A stretch of DNA of 64,000 nt from Pyricularia pennisetigena. Taxonomy: Eukaryota > Ascomycota > Sordariomycetes > Magnaporthales > Pyriculariaceae. The stretch lies in the NCBI RefSeq assembly GCF_004337985.1, contig NW_021940923.1:703499-767498 (forward strand). Direction: 5' to 3'. A program made the position numbers and the translations under genes. Shown piece by piece: positions 10,906 through 22,799 of this stretch (its first letter is position 1; every line of letters starts with the position of its first letter). The notes under the pieces were generated by a model. It ran no database searches. It was not told the origin of the DNA and saw only the letters and a program-made list of their open reading frames with translations.

Positions 10906-12531
10906 CTAGTACACGTAGGGGAGGATCTTGTACTTGACAGTCTTCTTGTACTTCTCCCAGTCCTCGCCGTACTTCTCGGAGCAGGCCACATCGTCACGGC
11001 CCTCACGGTGGATGAGAAGGACGGCAAAGTAGACGACGTACAGGTAGGTAAAGAGCATACCCCATCCGCGGGCCGCGCCCTGGATGACCTGACGGCCGTC
11101 GAGCATTGTCACTCCGGCCTCGGCGACGGCGCTGCCGGCGGGCAGAATTATGTAGCCAGCGATACCGGTCGGCAAGCTAAAGGGTGACGCCTGCATCCAA
11201 TCGCCAAAGTAGTTGATGTGGCGAGACATGCCCCACCAGCCACCGGTCAGCAGGCGAGTGCCGCGCTTGGTCTGGATGTATGACAGGTTGCGGACGCTGG
11301 GGTGGTTGGGGTCCCTGCGGAAGAGGTTCTTTTGCGTGTTGGAGGCACGGAAGATGTACAGGCCGGTGGCGAATATGGCGCTGACGATGACCAGGCCAAA
11401 GGGGCCGAGCGAGACAGGGTGCGTGGACAGGTAGCGGGTCTGCGTGGAATATAGGAAGGGCACCCAGGCGATGTCGCCAAACGTAAGCATAAAGCCCAGT
11501 CCGTCGGTGGTAATGTCCATCATGGTCAAGATGCCCGTCTCCATGTACTGGCCCTCGAGGACGTAGTAGGCCTGCACAGCTGTCGTAAACAAGATGCTGT
11601 CGGAAAGGTAACCGTAGTTGCGGTACTGCTTGGCAACGTTGGCGCAGTTGAGCAGGATCCAGCCCGTGAGGCCGGGACGCATTTCGAGGAAGGTCTTGAC
11701 ATCGATCTCGCCGAAGAAGGGCAACGTGATGCGGGGGTTAAGCTCACGGCCGATGTAAAAGTCATAGATGAAGCTACCGGTGTGACCACCCTGAGCAAGC
11801 TCACGCATTTCAGGGTTGCCAGGCTTGACCGAGAAGCTCTTTGCATAGACCCAAATGGAGATGGCATAAGCCAGGAGGATGTTGGTCGTCAATAGTTGCA
11901 GGTAGTTGTCGGTCATGAACCTCCAAACAACAAAGTCGGCACCCTGGAGGTAAGTCCCGAATGCGCAGGCAATGAGTTGAACGACAGAGGCGTTAAAGGC
12001 TGTGGGCGGGGCAAAGTTAGCAAGCAAGACGGTACATTGGTTGACGCGTATGGCGCAGCATTGTGCATAGGTGTGCGACTCGTTCGTACCATTGAATCGG
12101 TACTTGAGGGGACGACCCGACTCCCTCAGCTTGGTACCGAGCACCTCCTCGGCCGGCATGACACGGTGAAGGACGAGGCTCAAAAAGTAGTAGGCAAAGA
12201 CCCAAAAGGTAACCTCCCAGCTAACGAAGCCACGCACGCCATTCTCGGGCCACGGAATCTCGGACTTGAGCTTGGCCCACGTGAGGTCGCGGGGACTCAG
12301 CAGCGCCGGCGCCGGGCAGCCCGAGACGTCATTGCAGCCAAAATACAAGGTCCACAGGAGAACGGGCAGACCAAAGACGATCCCCGTGGCACCGGGACTG
12401 TTGAAACGTCAGCAGGCAGCACTGGTAAATCGGGGGGGCGATTGATCGATTCAATCGATTTACTGCCGTCGCAGTTTCGGGTGCACTTACGGTCCAAAGA
12501 ACTCGTACTTGGTTCTGACTGCTAAAGCCAT
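10906..12531 (-). CDS. ERG24: Delta(14)-sterol reductase (C-14 sterol reductase)
   Basis: Three exons (12531-12491, 12397-12090, 11999-10906) give 480 residues, the usual length for fungal ERG24. Introns of 93 and 90 nt have GTAAGT and GTACGA donors, a GCTAAC branch site in the second, and ACAG-type acceptors. The 90-nt intron contains no stop and is a multiple of three, so a naive open frame runs through it. The enzyme reduces the C14=C15 double bond of sterol intermediates after CYP51 demethylation, using NADPH in the ER membrane. Evidence includes many membrane helices, the conserved start MALAVRTKYEFFGPPGA, the sterol-reductase signature LLTGGWWGMSRHINYFGDW near residues 366-384, and the C-terminal end EDWEKYKKTVKYKILPYVY. 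Morpholine-type inhibitors act on this step. It is probably single-gene transcribed. Confidence 0.96.
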
Positions 12532-14050
12532 GACTGCTGTCTAATATTACACGGTCGCAAACGATGGGATTCGCGACTGTGGCTGTCTATGGACCAGAAA
12601 AAAAAAAGATCAATATCCCTTTTTTTTTTTTCTGCCTTGATTAGCGTCACCCAAAAATTTTCAAATCGCCGTTGATTCAAGTAGCCTCTGCAGAACAGGT
12701 GTCCGCTTGGTCTGTGCGTAGCCTTTTTTTCCCGGATCTCAAATCCCCCATCAAACGCGCGGAACCCGAGCCGACTAGAGTAGGGGGGGGCTAACAATAA
12801 GGAAGCACTACGGAGGATACAAAACCGATTGTCCAATCACACCACCCCCGACAACTCGAGCGACAAAATTGCATCTCGCTAGCTAACCTCAAAAGGGCAC
12901 ATCAACGATGTCCACAAACCATCCCATCCGGCTTCCAGCTATCCGGGGCAAAGTCCCCACACATTGAGAATTCTACCTTGTCACGCCCACAGGTTTGGGT
13001 GCAGAAAGATCTTTAATCCCTGCAACGGGTGTCGGAATGGCATTTTGACAGATGGCCTGATTCTAATCGCTGATTTCCATGAACTTGTTTACATTTTGTC
13101 ATCCTGCGCGCGATTGAGTACCTGCCGAAGATGCCTGCTTTAATTCAGCGCGAGACATTTTGCTACTTTGGATCTCTTTGTGATGCATGCCGAAGTGAAA
13201 GATAAGAAAAAAACAAAAATACAGCAAGAAAATAAAAAGAAAAGAAAACAAACACACCATCCAGGGTCTGCCTTTTCAATGACTTTTCAATCGATGACGG
13301 AATTTAGCATTCATGTTGAAATTATCGTAAAGTTAAAGCTAAAATTTGGCCAGACCTCTCTTTGTTCCCGCTTGTTCCCCACCCGACCACCCGCGGAGAC
13401 TCTCTCGGCTGGAACGTTGCTATGGTACTTGAGTGGATTCCAACGTCCTCCCTGACGGTCAGCTGAGCATGCTTACTAACTGTGGCGTCCCGCCACATGA
13501 CGCCACGCCAAGCCATTATGACGTCCATGGTGATGTTAGTTATTGGCGTAATTGAAGACCGACGTTTGGGAACATCACAGGAGTTTCATCGACTTCGCAG
13601 AAAACACTATATGCAAGATTTTGCATGCCAACTGTGTGAATCATCCAAATTTGAAAGAGCGTATTGAGTGAATTAGCATCTAAACTAATTAGGGGCAGTG
13701 GTTAATATTAAGAACTATGCTCGACTCCCAAGCATGCCATACTATGCATCGTACAAGTTGAACTGAAACCAATAAAAACATCAACGCGCAAAGCAAACAT
13801 TAAATAGAAAAGTGACCTTCAATGCACGACTGAGAAGTCATAAAGTCGTAGAGGGTATCAGGAAAATGGCAAGAGGTAAAATCAACGCCTAGACGTAAAT
13901 GTGAAGCATGCCCCTGCGCAGTAGCTCGCTTATTCACAGCCTCCATCCAAGCTTCGTCTCGTGTTTCAAGAGTGCATATAATCTTTCTTGTCCAAGCATC
14001 TTCGATCGCTTGCTGCTGCGCTCAAAACCACTTTATAGGGGAGGACCCAT
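12532..14050. other. Intergenic stretch, nothing recognised
   Basis: About 1.5 kb holding the ERG24 promoter side and the 3' side of the MARVEL-like gene. Short A and T runs are present. No convincing coding frame is seen. Confidence 0.55.
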
Positions 14051-14560
14051 TTAGACGGTGCTGGTGGTGTTGGCGTGGCCATGGCGCTTGTCGACGTAGG
14101 CGGCATCACCACGGCGGGCAAAGTAGCCCTCGGCGGCCGCGTTCATGGCAGTGAAGAAGAAGGCCAGGAAGCTGAATGCCATAACCGAGTGCTTGTGGCC
14201 GCAGAGGTTGTCGCCGTCATTGTTGATGCCGGTGAAGGGGCGCGAGACTCGGCAGGCGTCGGAGGCCCAGTCGTCCGTGTTGACGACGAAGGCGGCGAGC
14301 CAGAGGTAGCTGAAGACAAGGTTGACGGGCATGAGCCTGCCGCGGTTGCCAGTATCGCCACGAGAGAGGAAGAGGACGATCGGGTAGACAAGCACAGTCA
14401 GAACGGCAACGACAAGAGTGTAGACGAGGTGGCGGCCGCCGTCGTAGCCGAAGACGGTGCGCTCGGTGTGGACAAAGTAGGCAGTGATGCCCATAACAAT
14501 GGCGGCAGCCACCCAGGTGAGGGCGGCGCTACCCATGAGACCCAAACCAAGAACTGCCAT
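14051..14560 (-). CDS. MARVEL-like four-helix membrane protein
   Basis: A single exon encodes 169 residues with four hydrophobic segments: about residues 2-28, 45-67, 78-96 and 124-145. The loop between helices 3 and 4 carries WASDACRVSRPF and NLCGHKHSVMAF, the paired-Cys loop usual in fungal MARVEL-type proteins (Nce102-like relatives). The C-terminal tail is short and charged. Known relatives sit in the plasma membrane or endomembranes and help organise membrane domains. A specific role cannot be read from the sequence. The ATG at 14560 is followed directly by the first helix, which supports this start. Confidence 0.72.
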   Translation of the reverse strand: MAVLGLGLMGSAALTWVAAAIVMGITAYFVHTERTVFGYDGGRHLVYTLVVAVLTVLVYPIVLFLSRGDTGNRGRLMPVNLVFSYLWLAAFVVNTDDWASDACRVSRPFTGINNDGDNLCGHKHSVMAFSFLAFFFTAMNAAAEGYFARRGDAAYVDKRHGHANTTSTV

Positions 14561-16057
14561 TGTGTCTGTTGATTATGAATTTATTTGTTTGAAGAGGTTG
14601 TTGTGGCTTTGTTGGGTGGGAGACGAGGAGATCGTGGAAATCGAAAATCGTTCAAGTCTTGTTGATAGATGAGGTTTTATGGGCGTTAATTAGAAGTAGT
14701 GGACGGAGGCTGCGACTCGGTCAGGGTTTGTTTGGGTATCTCTGGAATTCTGTGTTGTTTGATGATGGGGAGAGTAGAGGTGAAGTCGAATCAGTCATTG
14801 AGGGTGAACGGTGGTCCTAGATATAGGGAAACGGGAAGGGCGAGACACATGTGTCACTTAGCAATCACAAAAACCGGAAAAGTCGGGAAAGTGCTGATAT
14901 CACACCAGCGTCAAGGTTTTCTGGCTTAGCCAGAGCTTTCCGTGACGACAAGACATCACGAATGAGCAAGCAAGCACGGGCGGGGGGCTGGGGGTCGCGG
15001 CATGGGCAAAGCTGCAAAAGAAGACGGCCTACAGGATTTCGATAGTTACAATGCCCGACTCTTCCGCATGAAACCCAGGCGAACAAAAGTGAACTAGCGC
15101 CGGTACTGCCAATTGGGAACTTTCTATGACAAACAGAGCGAACGGGCCGTGGAAGACGCAGGTGTGACATCAACAGGGCGCTTGCTACAGATTGGGCTTA
15201 GTCAAGGCGATCGATGATGCTACGATCGAGTTTGAAAGGCCAGCAAAAAAACGACGGTCCCTACCATCCCGGTCGCTACAAGTACCGGCATAATTGCGTC
15301 TCATTGGACGGCTGATCAGCAGCACCCTTCGCTTGCTTCCCAAAAGGTTCCGACGATCACACCTGCCAAGGGAGTGGCAGGTGCAAGGGATTTTCTGACC
15401 GTCCCGTTAATTGCAGACACGACCGTCCAATTGCGCTCATTCTTGACGTCGAATGATGCCTTTTCTACGTGTCTTTGCATTCGATCATGATGATAAATGC
15501 ATTCGAAAGTAAAGAAAAACAGACGATGACTGATGAGCGGTCTGTCCTGAGGTGGTCACACAATCGCAATCGATTCAAAATCGATGCAGTCTTTTTTTTG
15601 TGTGTACGGAACGGGGGAAGAAAAAGGTCATGATGTGCAAGAAAAACAAAAGCGTTGGGCCGCCAAGTTTGATGCAGGCTTCCGCCCTACTAGTCAGCTT
15701 GTGGTCAACGAATTAAGGTCGCCCCGCAGCAAGGTGGAATACGTCAATGAATTGGATTCCATCAAAATCCATCACTCGCGGCCGAAAGTTTCCATTTTTC
15801 TTTTCTTTTCTTTGTCAAAATAGGAAAGGTAAGGTAGTCTTGGTCGGGGCGAGTACGTTAGGCTAGTCGCGGTTTAAACCGTAACCACAGGATTGGGAAG
15901 TCGACCCGCTAGGAAGTCTAGAACCTGCACATCATTGTTTTATTTTGGCTTGTGTGTGTCTCTTTTTTCCAGTGGGGGAGGAAAGAGGCCTAATACCCTG
16001 TGTCATCCAAGGACTTGGCCTACACAGGCTACCCTCCAAAGTTCGCCGACTGATCCG

Positions 16058-16088
<31 letters not shown>
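16058..16088. repeat. A homopolymer (31)
   Basis: An uninterrupted A run, one of many in the window. A second run of 27 lies at 16874-16900. Confidence 0.9.
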
Positions 16089-16091
<3 letters not shown>

Positions 16092-17700
16092 ACACTAAAA
16101 AGGCACGGGAAAAGCACGGGAACAATAAAAGCGGAAAGCATGGAAAAGGAAAATCCCAGGCTTTCCCTTTGCTCAGCTTTAACCATTCTGGTGGCTTTTT
16201 GCGACTGAACTTTAGCCCGTTCTTTTTTCAGAGTATGTTCAGGTCATGTTACCGACGAACTTGTTCTTTCGGGAAGGCCTTAGGTAATGGTTGACCAAGA
16301 CATGAGACGACAGTTGCACCCTCTCTGCCGCCATGTCCGTCATTGCAAAGCAGATAAGCAAGGTCGTCCAAGGGAAACAAAAAAAGCACGACGGAGCAAC
16401 GCAAATGCAGGAAGCCATTCCATCGCAAGAAGCAAACTGCTAGGAAAAAATTGCACAAGGCGTATAGCGCTTTGGTCGGCCGGGTCTGGTCTCACGATCG
16501 CTGCTTGAAAAGCTACCCCGGAAAGATCGACGAACTAGTGTATTATGTACTATGTAGACGAACAGCCCAGGTTCTTGGGTGTTGGGTTGTTTCGGTTTAC
16601 TTATTTTTGTTGTTGGTATTGTGGTTATTTATCCCTTGTCGCGACACTGTCGCAAGGTCAACTCACCGAGAGCTTAGGGTGCATGTTATGTGTCATGGAG
16701 TGAGCACTTTTCAAGGACAAGCAAGGTTGGGCCGATTTCGGAACGCACAAGCTTAATTATCAATCAATCAATATTTGCATCGCGACAGCACAAGTAAGCG
16801 CAGCCGGTTGCAGCAACTGCTGGCATATTTTTAACCGAGATTCTTAATTCCTTCGTCATAGGTGGAGAAGGAGAAAAAAAAAAAAAAAAAAAAAAAAAAA
16901 GACCGGCAGGCATTCAGTACCCGAGTTTTGCCTTGGTTTACCCACTGCTTGGGGTCCCCTAAGCTTGGCTTCCATTACGGAATAGTCCGAGCCTGCCCGC
17001 CCTTGACCAATGTCTGGTTGACTGGACAAGCTGGATTCGTAATTTATTTTGCTTGGTAATCGTTGCGATGTCTTTCTTTTGATTTCCAATAGTTTAAGCT
17101 GTCCCTTTTTTCCCCGCTATCACTAGCCTCAGTACGTTGAACGTACGAACTTTTTGCACTTGACAACTATGTTTTGAGAACATCTACCATGTCATACTCG
17201 TTTACTCCATTCGCCCTGAATCGGCTTTGACGAAAGGTTGCTCGGACGTCGGTTGTCCACCCAAAAAGGTCCGGCCCGAGTGCCGCCGCTCGATTGGACG
17301 GGCCTGAACAGTGATCAAAACGGGCGATGGAGGCAAAAGTGGGACCAAAAAAAGAAAGAATGGACGCAAAGGTTTGCAACCACCCAGACTACCTCGAGAA
17401 AGAAAAAAAAAAGAACGGATCAAGTTAGCGATGATAGTTATGATCGGAAACATTAATAACCTTTTGTTTTATTCCTCACTCCTAAGCACTTTTGGGAGAG
17501 ATTATGGAAATTACTCCCAGGGTGCTTCGGGTTATAAGCCCGTTTTCAGTACATGCTCCCTCAGTGATATTGGCGCTTTTTCTCCCCCACCTTCGTTCGG
17601 GTGATGGAGAAAAGCTCCCCCTGTGGTTGGACCCTACCTGCTTCCGCCCAGAGCGGGGACGTCACTATTACGCTAGGCTTATGTATACGACTCTGCTACT

Positions 17701-17735
17701 GTAGGTACCTACTATGGTACCTACCTTAGGTACCC
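17701..17735. repeat. Cluster of GGTACC palindromes
   Basis: Three GGTACC cores with TAGGTACCTA-like flanks lie within 35 bases. Related CCTACCTAGGTAG-like pieces occur near 60687-60699. Their function is unknown. Confidence 0.55.
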
Positions 17736-18383
17736 ATGCGAAAGGGAACGAGGCGTGACATCATACCCTGTTTATCCGAAATTTGCACCCTAAGGCAGGC
17801 CACGTGGTCTGGCTGTCCCTTAATGAAGCGGTTGTGGGCTAATTACTGCATGTGCTGTTGGTAATTAGCTAATTCTTGGGATACGGGTGTACGCAGCACA
17901 GATTCAGGTTTCGACAACTTGGGTAACTATTACTGGTACTGGTACTTGCTCACGGTACGCGATAAGGCCAGGATGAAAACAAGATATTAAGAACAAACCG
18001 ATACATGAGGGTTCCCGCTGCATAGATATAACAAACAGCATGCCCAATTCACTCGCAAGGGCAAGACCCCGCAAACTAGGTCCCTCCCCGTGCGTGGCCA
18101 AACTAAACTCTAAGCAGTAGAGCACGGGCGAATGGCTTTCACCCCAGCGAAGAAACGGAAAAATAAATCAAAAAAAAGCAACGAACAGTTAACTGTACCC
18201 TGATACTGATCCGGGCGTTTCAAATCACTTCAATTCCACGTGCCCTCGTATTGTTCGTAAGTCGTAACCACTACTCGCATACAAAACGTTTCAGAGCCGT
18301 ATCCAGAATATTCCCCACTGCGATCTAGTTGCCTTTATGGGACGAGATGAAAACAAAGAAACTAAAATAAATAAAGACAGAAG

Positions 18384-18452
18384 TTTTTTTTTTTTTTTTT
18401 TTTNNNNNNNNNNNAAAAAAAGAAAAAAAGAAAAAAAGAAAAAAAAAAGCTG
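18384..18452. other. Small assembly gap between T run and A-rich stretch
   Basis: About 20 T, then 11 N (18404-18414), then an A-rich stretch. This may be an unresolved junction rather than real sequence order. Confidence 0.8.
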
Positions 18453-20023
18453 GAGAGTGGACGTGGGGCGGGGGGACACACATGTGGGGTGACAAGACGT
18501 CGGATGAATTGCCGTACAGTAGCTGCTATTTTTGATAAACTGTAGGGGGTTGCGGCTGCTGCACTGTGGTATGTTGGTAACACTACGTGACGGTTTGATC
18601 GACAGAAGTAACATGGATGACAGCATGGTGTATCCTTTAGGATATCATCAGATAATCTTTGTTAGGGTTTGTTTAGAATGAAGAAAAAAACAGATATCTG
18701 TCTGGATAAGTTATTACAAAACTCTTGGCCAGCTGCGTTTATTTCATCAACGGTTAACGTCTATGTCGAATCCAGTGCATAACATCTCCCGGGGGGCTGA
18801 TGTTTTCATGAGCTGGAAAACAGGATTCTCCCGTCATTCATCACTGCAACCTTTCCCATGGTGGTTGCCTGACCTTGTCCCTTTTTCTCCCCTCGAAGAA
18901 AAGTCAATTGGTTTGTCAGACCTATAGCAATCAATGCAACAGGCCTGCTGCGTGCTCGTCCAAAGGCTAGGTGCCTACTTTTTCAAAGAATAGTGGATGC
19001 AGCCACCATGCGTACCACGGGAATAAAAGTGGCATATTCCGCCGTCCGGTCCTAGTTTGTCCCTCACACCATCAAATGTCATGCATTATTAGCGGATGGG
19101 TGTCTGGGCCATGATTCACTCACCTTTTTAAGGTCAGGCAGGTTGTATGCATAGTCAATCATCATGGACGGATTCTCAGATGGTCAAGGCATTGTTAATC
19201 TGTTGTTTTCTTTGGAGCGCTCGATTGAGTATTGTTTTCCTCCGATCAAGGGTAATGCTGAGACGGGTTTGTTTGTGGCACAGAAGGGACCAACGACTGT
19301 ATTAGGAAAGCCCGCGTTATTGTGGATCAAATGGCCACGCTGATCCCCAAAAGTAGCTTCTTCCCCAGGGGCGGACTCTATCTCTGCAAGTTCACCTTCC
19401 ATTGGCGGCTACTAGAACAATAACGTGGCAGACCTGCTCGGTTGATCACCGTTTAAGCCTTGCGTTTCTTGGCGGTGTGCGGGCAAGATAGGGCAGGCCA
19501 CCATATTCCCTCCCTTGCATTTTTTTTTTTTCTTTTTCTGGAGTTCGAAAGAAGTTCCGCTTTATTTTGTTTTTTTATCCTTTCTCCTTTTTTTTCTGCT
19601 AATTCCCCCCAATTTTGTCACGTTCCAGACCCCCTGTCAACATGCGCCCTACGTGCGTATGACGGTGCACGGTATGAGGTTGCAGAGGATCACTCTCTCC
19701 ACTTAGCTGCACCGGATGTGCGTGGAAATTTGTCGAACGATGAAGAAAGTGCTATTACGGCGAGCCGACCATCACTCCTCCCTGTCCTGTGGCTGCCAAT
19801 GAGAGCTGGGGTACTAGCTGATGCCGCCGGCAATTGAGCCGGGTCGGCATCAACGCTCTGCCTGCTGCAGGCTTACATTACGCCTACAGCCAGCTAGCTG
19901 ACTGAAAAGGAACCAGACACCGAACCAGTAGTTCCGGAATAAAATTAAGAGCAGCTTCACACGGCTTGAGGCCTGGTGTTCCAAAGTTAAAATACCAAAG
20001 GATTAGCTATATGTGTTTTGATA

Positions 20024-20065
20024 ACGTTGGGCTCCACATCTCCGACCCCCCTAAAGTCCGGCCCC
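20024..20065 (+). repeat. 5' terminal inverted repeat of the transposon
   Basis: A 42-bp repeat, exact reverse complement of 21840-21881. It contains a run of six C preceding TAAAGTCCGG. Confidence 0.97.
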
Positions 20066-20174
20066 TAAAAATATCTACTCAGCCACGTCAACCCTTTGTT
20101 TTATTTTATAAATATCTAGACGAATTTTTCACTTTAGAACTTGCATTTTGAAGATTCTTGCTCCAAACTTTCCA

Positions 20175-21782
20175 ATGAAACAGTACACTGAAAATCAGCT
20201 TCTTGCTGCCATTTCTGACATAAGAAATGGCAAATCAGTTCACAAAACCTCGCAAAAATGGGGTATTCCTCGGAGTACCCTTCACGATCGTTTAAAGGGG
20301 GCCCAGTCAATTCAACAAGCGAAAAGATTTTGTCAAAGGCTTTCACAGGAGCAGGAGACCTATTTGGCAGATTGGGTACTTGCGCAGGCCGCGTTAGGCC
20401 TTCCGCCAACGCATCAAGAACTACGCTATTTTGCGGAACGAATTCTTCAGGCCGCCGGAGAAAGAAAAAGCCTTGGGAAACATTGGGTTAGCCGTTTTAT
20501 AGCCCGATATCCAATTTTGAAAACCCAAAGGCCCCGGCGAATAGAAAATGCCCGGGTTAATGGGGCTACAACCGAGGTAATTAAATCTTGGTGGTCCTAT
20601 TTGAAAAATCCCGTTATCGATACTATAAAACCGGCCAACCGTTGGAATATGGACGAAACAGGTATAATGGAAGGCAAAGGATCTAATGGCCTGGTGTTAG
20701 GGCGTAATAAAATCCGGCCATTACAGCGAAAAGAGCCTGGAACGCGGGGTTGGACGAGCATAATCGAATGTGTATCAGCTACGGGGGCTGTTATACCTCC
20801 CCTCGTTATATTTAAGGGGAAAAACGTACAGCAACAATGGTTTCCAGCTGATTTAAGTCCTTTCGATACCTGGCAATTTCATGCAACAGAAAACGGGTGG
20901 ACAAATAATGAAACAGGTATCGAATGGTTAAAAAAGGTGTTTATTCCAAATACCCAACCTTTAACTCCTGAAAAGCGTTTATTAGTTCTCGACGGCCACG
21001 GATCACACGTCAGCGACGAGTTTATGCTTGTTTGCCTCCAAAATAATATTCAGCTTTTATATTTACCTCCTCATTCGTCGCACGTTCTTCAACCGTTGGA
21101 TTTATCGGTTTTTGGGCCGTTAAAGGAAGCTTATCGACGTCACCTGGGATTTGTAAACCAGTTTTGCTGTTCAACGGTTGTTGGGAAACGAAACTTTCTA
21201 CTTTGCTATCGAAAAGCCAGATCAAAAGCATTTATAGCAAAAACCATTCAATCTGGTTGGCGTACGACGGGGTTATGGCCGGTGAACTTGGCAAAACCAC
21301 TTTTAAACCCGTTTTTATTAGAAAATAGCAACGCCAACGTCGAAAAAGGTAGAAATAACGGCTTCCAAAGGGATAAAACACCGGAAAGCCCAAACCAAAA
21401 AATTAACGACCAATCTTTACTTATTTGGAAAACCCCTAAAACGACCCGAGATATTCGACTTCAACTACAGGAAATTTCCCGGTCCGAAAAAAGTAACGCC
21501 ACTTCACGGCTTTTGTTTGCAAAAGTCCAAAAAAGCTTCGAAACCAAGGATATCTTATTGGCTGAAGCTCAGCAAAAAATCAGTTTGTTAAAAGCAAAAT
21601 TGGAGGCGGTACGGCCGGTCAAAAGGAAAAGGGTAATTCCGGATCCCAACGAGCTTTTGGTCAGCAAAAAAAACGTTTATGAAGCACAGGAAAATAATAG
21701 GGACTGTTTAGAGGATTTGAACGATGGAGAAGAGGTTAGCGAACCGGGAGAGCCTGACAATGATTGTATTATTGTGCGTTGA
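20175..21782 (+). CDS. Transposase of a Fot1/pogo-type element
   Basis: The first ATG in frame is at 20175 and gives 535 residues; the nine codons before it start only with TTG. In order: an N-terminal psq/CENP-B-type helix-turn-helix (about residues 1-50, KTSQKWGIPRSTLHDRLKG), a second CENP-B-like DNA-binding part (to about 125, with WVSRFIARYP), then the DDE catalytic domain. The acidic residues are D160 in WNMDETG, D273 in VLDGHGSH and D309 in QPLDLSVFGPLK. The last two are separated by 35 residues (DD35D), as in Fot1-type enzymes. The C-terminal third is Lys/Glu-rich with a coiled-coil-like part. The enzyme cuts and pastes the element at TA sites. Nothing appears broken. Its codon use is more AT-rich than the host genes. 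Confidence 0.95.
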   Translation: MKQYTENQLLAAISDIRNGKSVHKTSQKWGIPRSTLHDRLKGAQSIQQAKRFCQRLSQEQETYLADWVLAQAALGLPPTHQELRYFAERILQAAGERKSLGKHWVSRFIARYPILKTQRPRRIENARVNGATTEVIKSWWSYLKNPVIDTIKPANRWNMDETGIMEGKGSNGLVLGRNKIRPLQRKEPGTRGWTSIIECVSATGAVIPPLVIFKGKNVQQQWFPADLSPFDTWQFHATENGWTNNETGIEWLKKVFIPNTQPLTPEKRLLVLDGHGSHVSDEFMLVCLQNNIQLLYLPPHSSHVLQPLDLSVFGPLKEAYRRHLGFVNQFCCSTVVGKRNFLLCYRKARSKAFIAKTIQSGWRTTGLWPVNLAKPLLNPFLLENSNANVEKGRNNGFQRDKTPESPNQKINDQSLLIWKTPKTTRDIRLQLQEISRSEKSNATSRLLFAKVQKSFETKDILLAEAQQKISLLKAKLEAVRPVKRKRVIPDPNELLVSKKNVYEAQENNRDCLEDLNDGEEVSEPGEPDNDCIIVR

Positions 21783-21839
21783 TAGGTTTACATTTAAATC
21801 GGTTTATAAAAGGGGTATTTCGTCGTTACATTTTTCAAG

Positions 21840-21881
21840 GGGGCCGGACTTTAGGGGGGTCGGAGATGTGGAGCCCAACGT
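21840..21881 (-). repeat. 3' terminal inverted repeat of the transposon
   Basis: A 42-bp repeat, exact inverse of the 5' copy, directly followed by the TA duplication. Confidence 0.97.
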
Positions 21882-21883
21882 TA

Positions 21884-22799
21884 TTACCCCGTTATCTCCA
21901 CCCCAAAGTTCATCCCAGCCCGTTCACCGTCCACCTCCTCATGACTCTGCGGCAGAAAGGAAGCCTTATTGCCTCAGTTATGCCAAGACAAAAAAAAAAA
22001 AAAGTCCCCTCGTTCGGCGGCAGACACCGAAGGAGCGAAAATCAAGCCCCCGGCGTTTTCCCACTGTTCCAGGCCTCCATCGACAGGGCAAGGAAACCAA
22101 AAGCTGCTGCCGCAAAAGCGAATGCGCGGGTCGCGTGGGTCTAGGTCTTTTTTTATTGATTTATTTTATTTTGTTTTGTTTTATTTTGTTTTATTTATTT
22201 TTTGTTATTTCTGGCTGCTGTTCGAGATGGTTGGTGCATAATGGACGTTTTGACAGAATTCCGGTGGGTCCAAATCACACGCTCTGATTGTTTTGCCTAC
22301 CAACGAACCCTAGGTGGGAAAAAAAAAGGGTTTGCTTTAATCCGTGACCCAGAGATTTATGACGATGTACTGTAGTCCAAAGAGGGTTCCCCCTACCTGG
22401 TGTGAGATGCCCCGTGGTTGGGTTCATTCGATTGGAGAGGCGGGCTGTGGAGGGAAAAAAAATCCTCCTTCCCACCCAGTTGGTACTTTGCAATATCTCG
22501 CTCGCTGATCAAATCTCTCCTGACTGCCAAAGTTCAATCACCCCCTCAAGGGAACCGCACTTTCATCACGAGTCATCGCAAAACCGGGTATTCTCATTGC
22601 TACCTGAGGAAAGGGACGCATAGGTTCTTTTTGTGGTTCTCCTACCATCTCTCTTGTCTCCCATACCATTCATTCTGTTGGCCGTACGTCGTCTCCTACC
22701 CCGACTGAAACTACCAAATTTNCCTCCCCCCAAGTAATAATAGAACAAAAAAAAAAGAGACAAGAAAAAAAATCAGACCACAAATCCCCGGCATGAACC
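21884..22799. other. Intergenic, promoter side of the Zn2Cys6 gene
   Basis: About 0.9 kb with a TTTTATTTTG-type repeat near 22149-22205, short A runs and a single N at 22722. No gene is seen. The last part is A/G-rich and probably the 5' leader of the transcription factor. Confidence 0.55.

Larger units (their letters stand above)
14561..20021. other. Long gene-poor stretch (5.4 kb)
   Basis: No open frame here has convincing coding character. The stretch holds long A runs (16058-16088, 16874-16900), a cluster of GGTACC palindromes near 17701-17735, an 11-N gap at 18404-18414 flanked by T and A runs, and T-rich tracts near 19520-19600. It ends at the insertion site of the transposon. Confidence 0.6.
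20024..21881 (+). mobile_element. Intact Fot1/pogo-family DNA transposon, Pot2/Pot3-like
   Basis: The element is 1,858 bp with perfect 42-bp terminal inverted repeats (20024-20065 and 21840-21881), beginning ACGTTGGGCTCC. It is flanked on both sides by TA (20022-20023 and 21882-21883), the target duplication of Tc1/mariner-superfamily elements. It carries one uninterrupted transposase gene. From memory, Pot2 of the blast fungus is about 1.86 kb with inverted repeats of about 43 bp and a 535-codon gene, and Pot3/MGR586 is of very similar size. Either could be the match. Perfect repeats and an intact gene suggest a recent, possibly still mobile copy with no sign of RIP. Confidence 0.95.

Noticed and set aside
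12017..12089. Reading the ERG24 sequence straight through as one exon
   Set aside because: The 90-nt stretch has GT-AG ends and a branch site and inserts residues absent from sterol reductases. It is an intron that happens to lack stops.
15893..16294. Frame containing a long Lys run
   Set aside because: The Lys run is only the translated A homopolymer at 16058-16088; there is no other coding sign.
20148..20174. Nine extra N-terminal codons of the transposase
   Set aside because: They begin with TTG, not ATG. The ATG at 20175 gives the 535-residue length expected for this element type.
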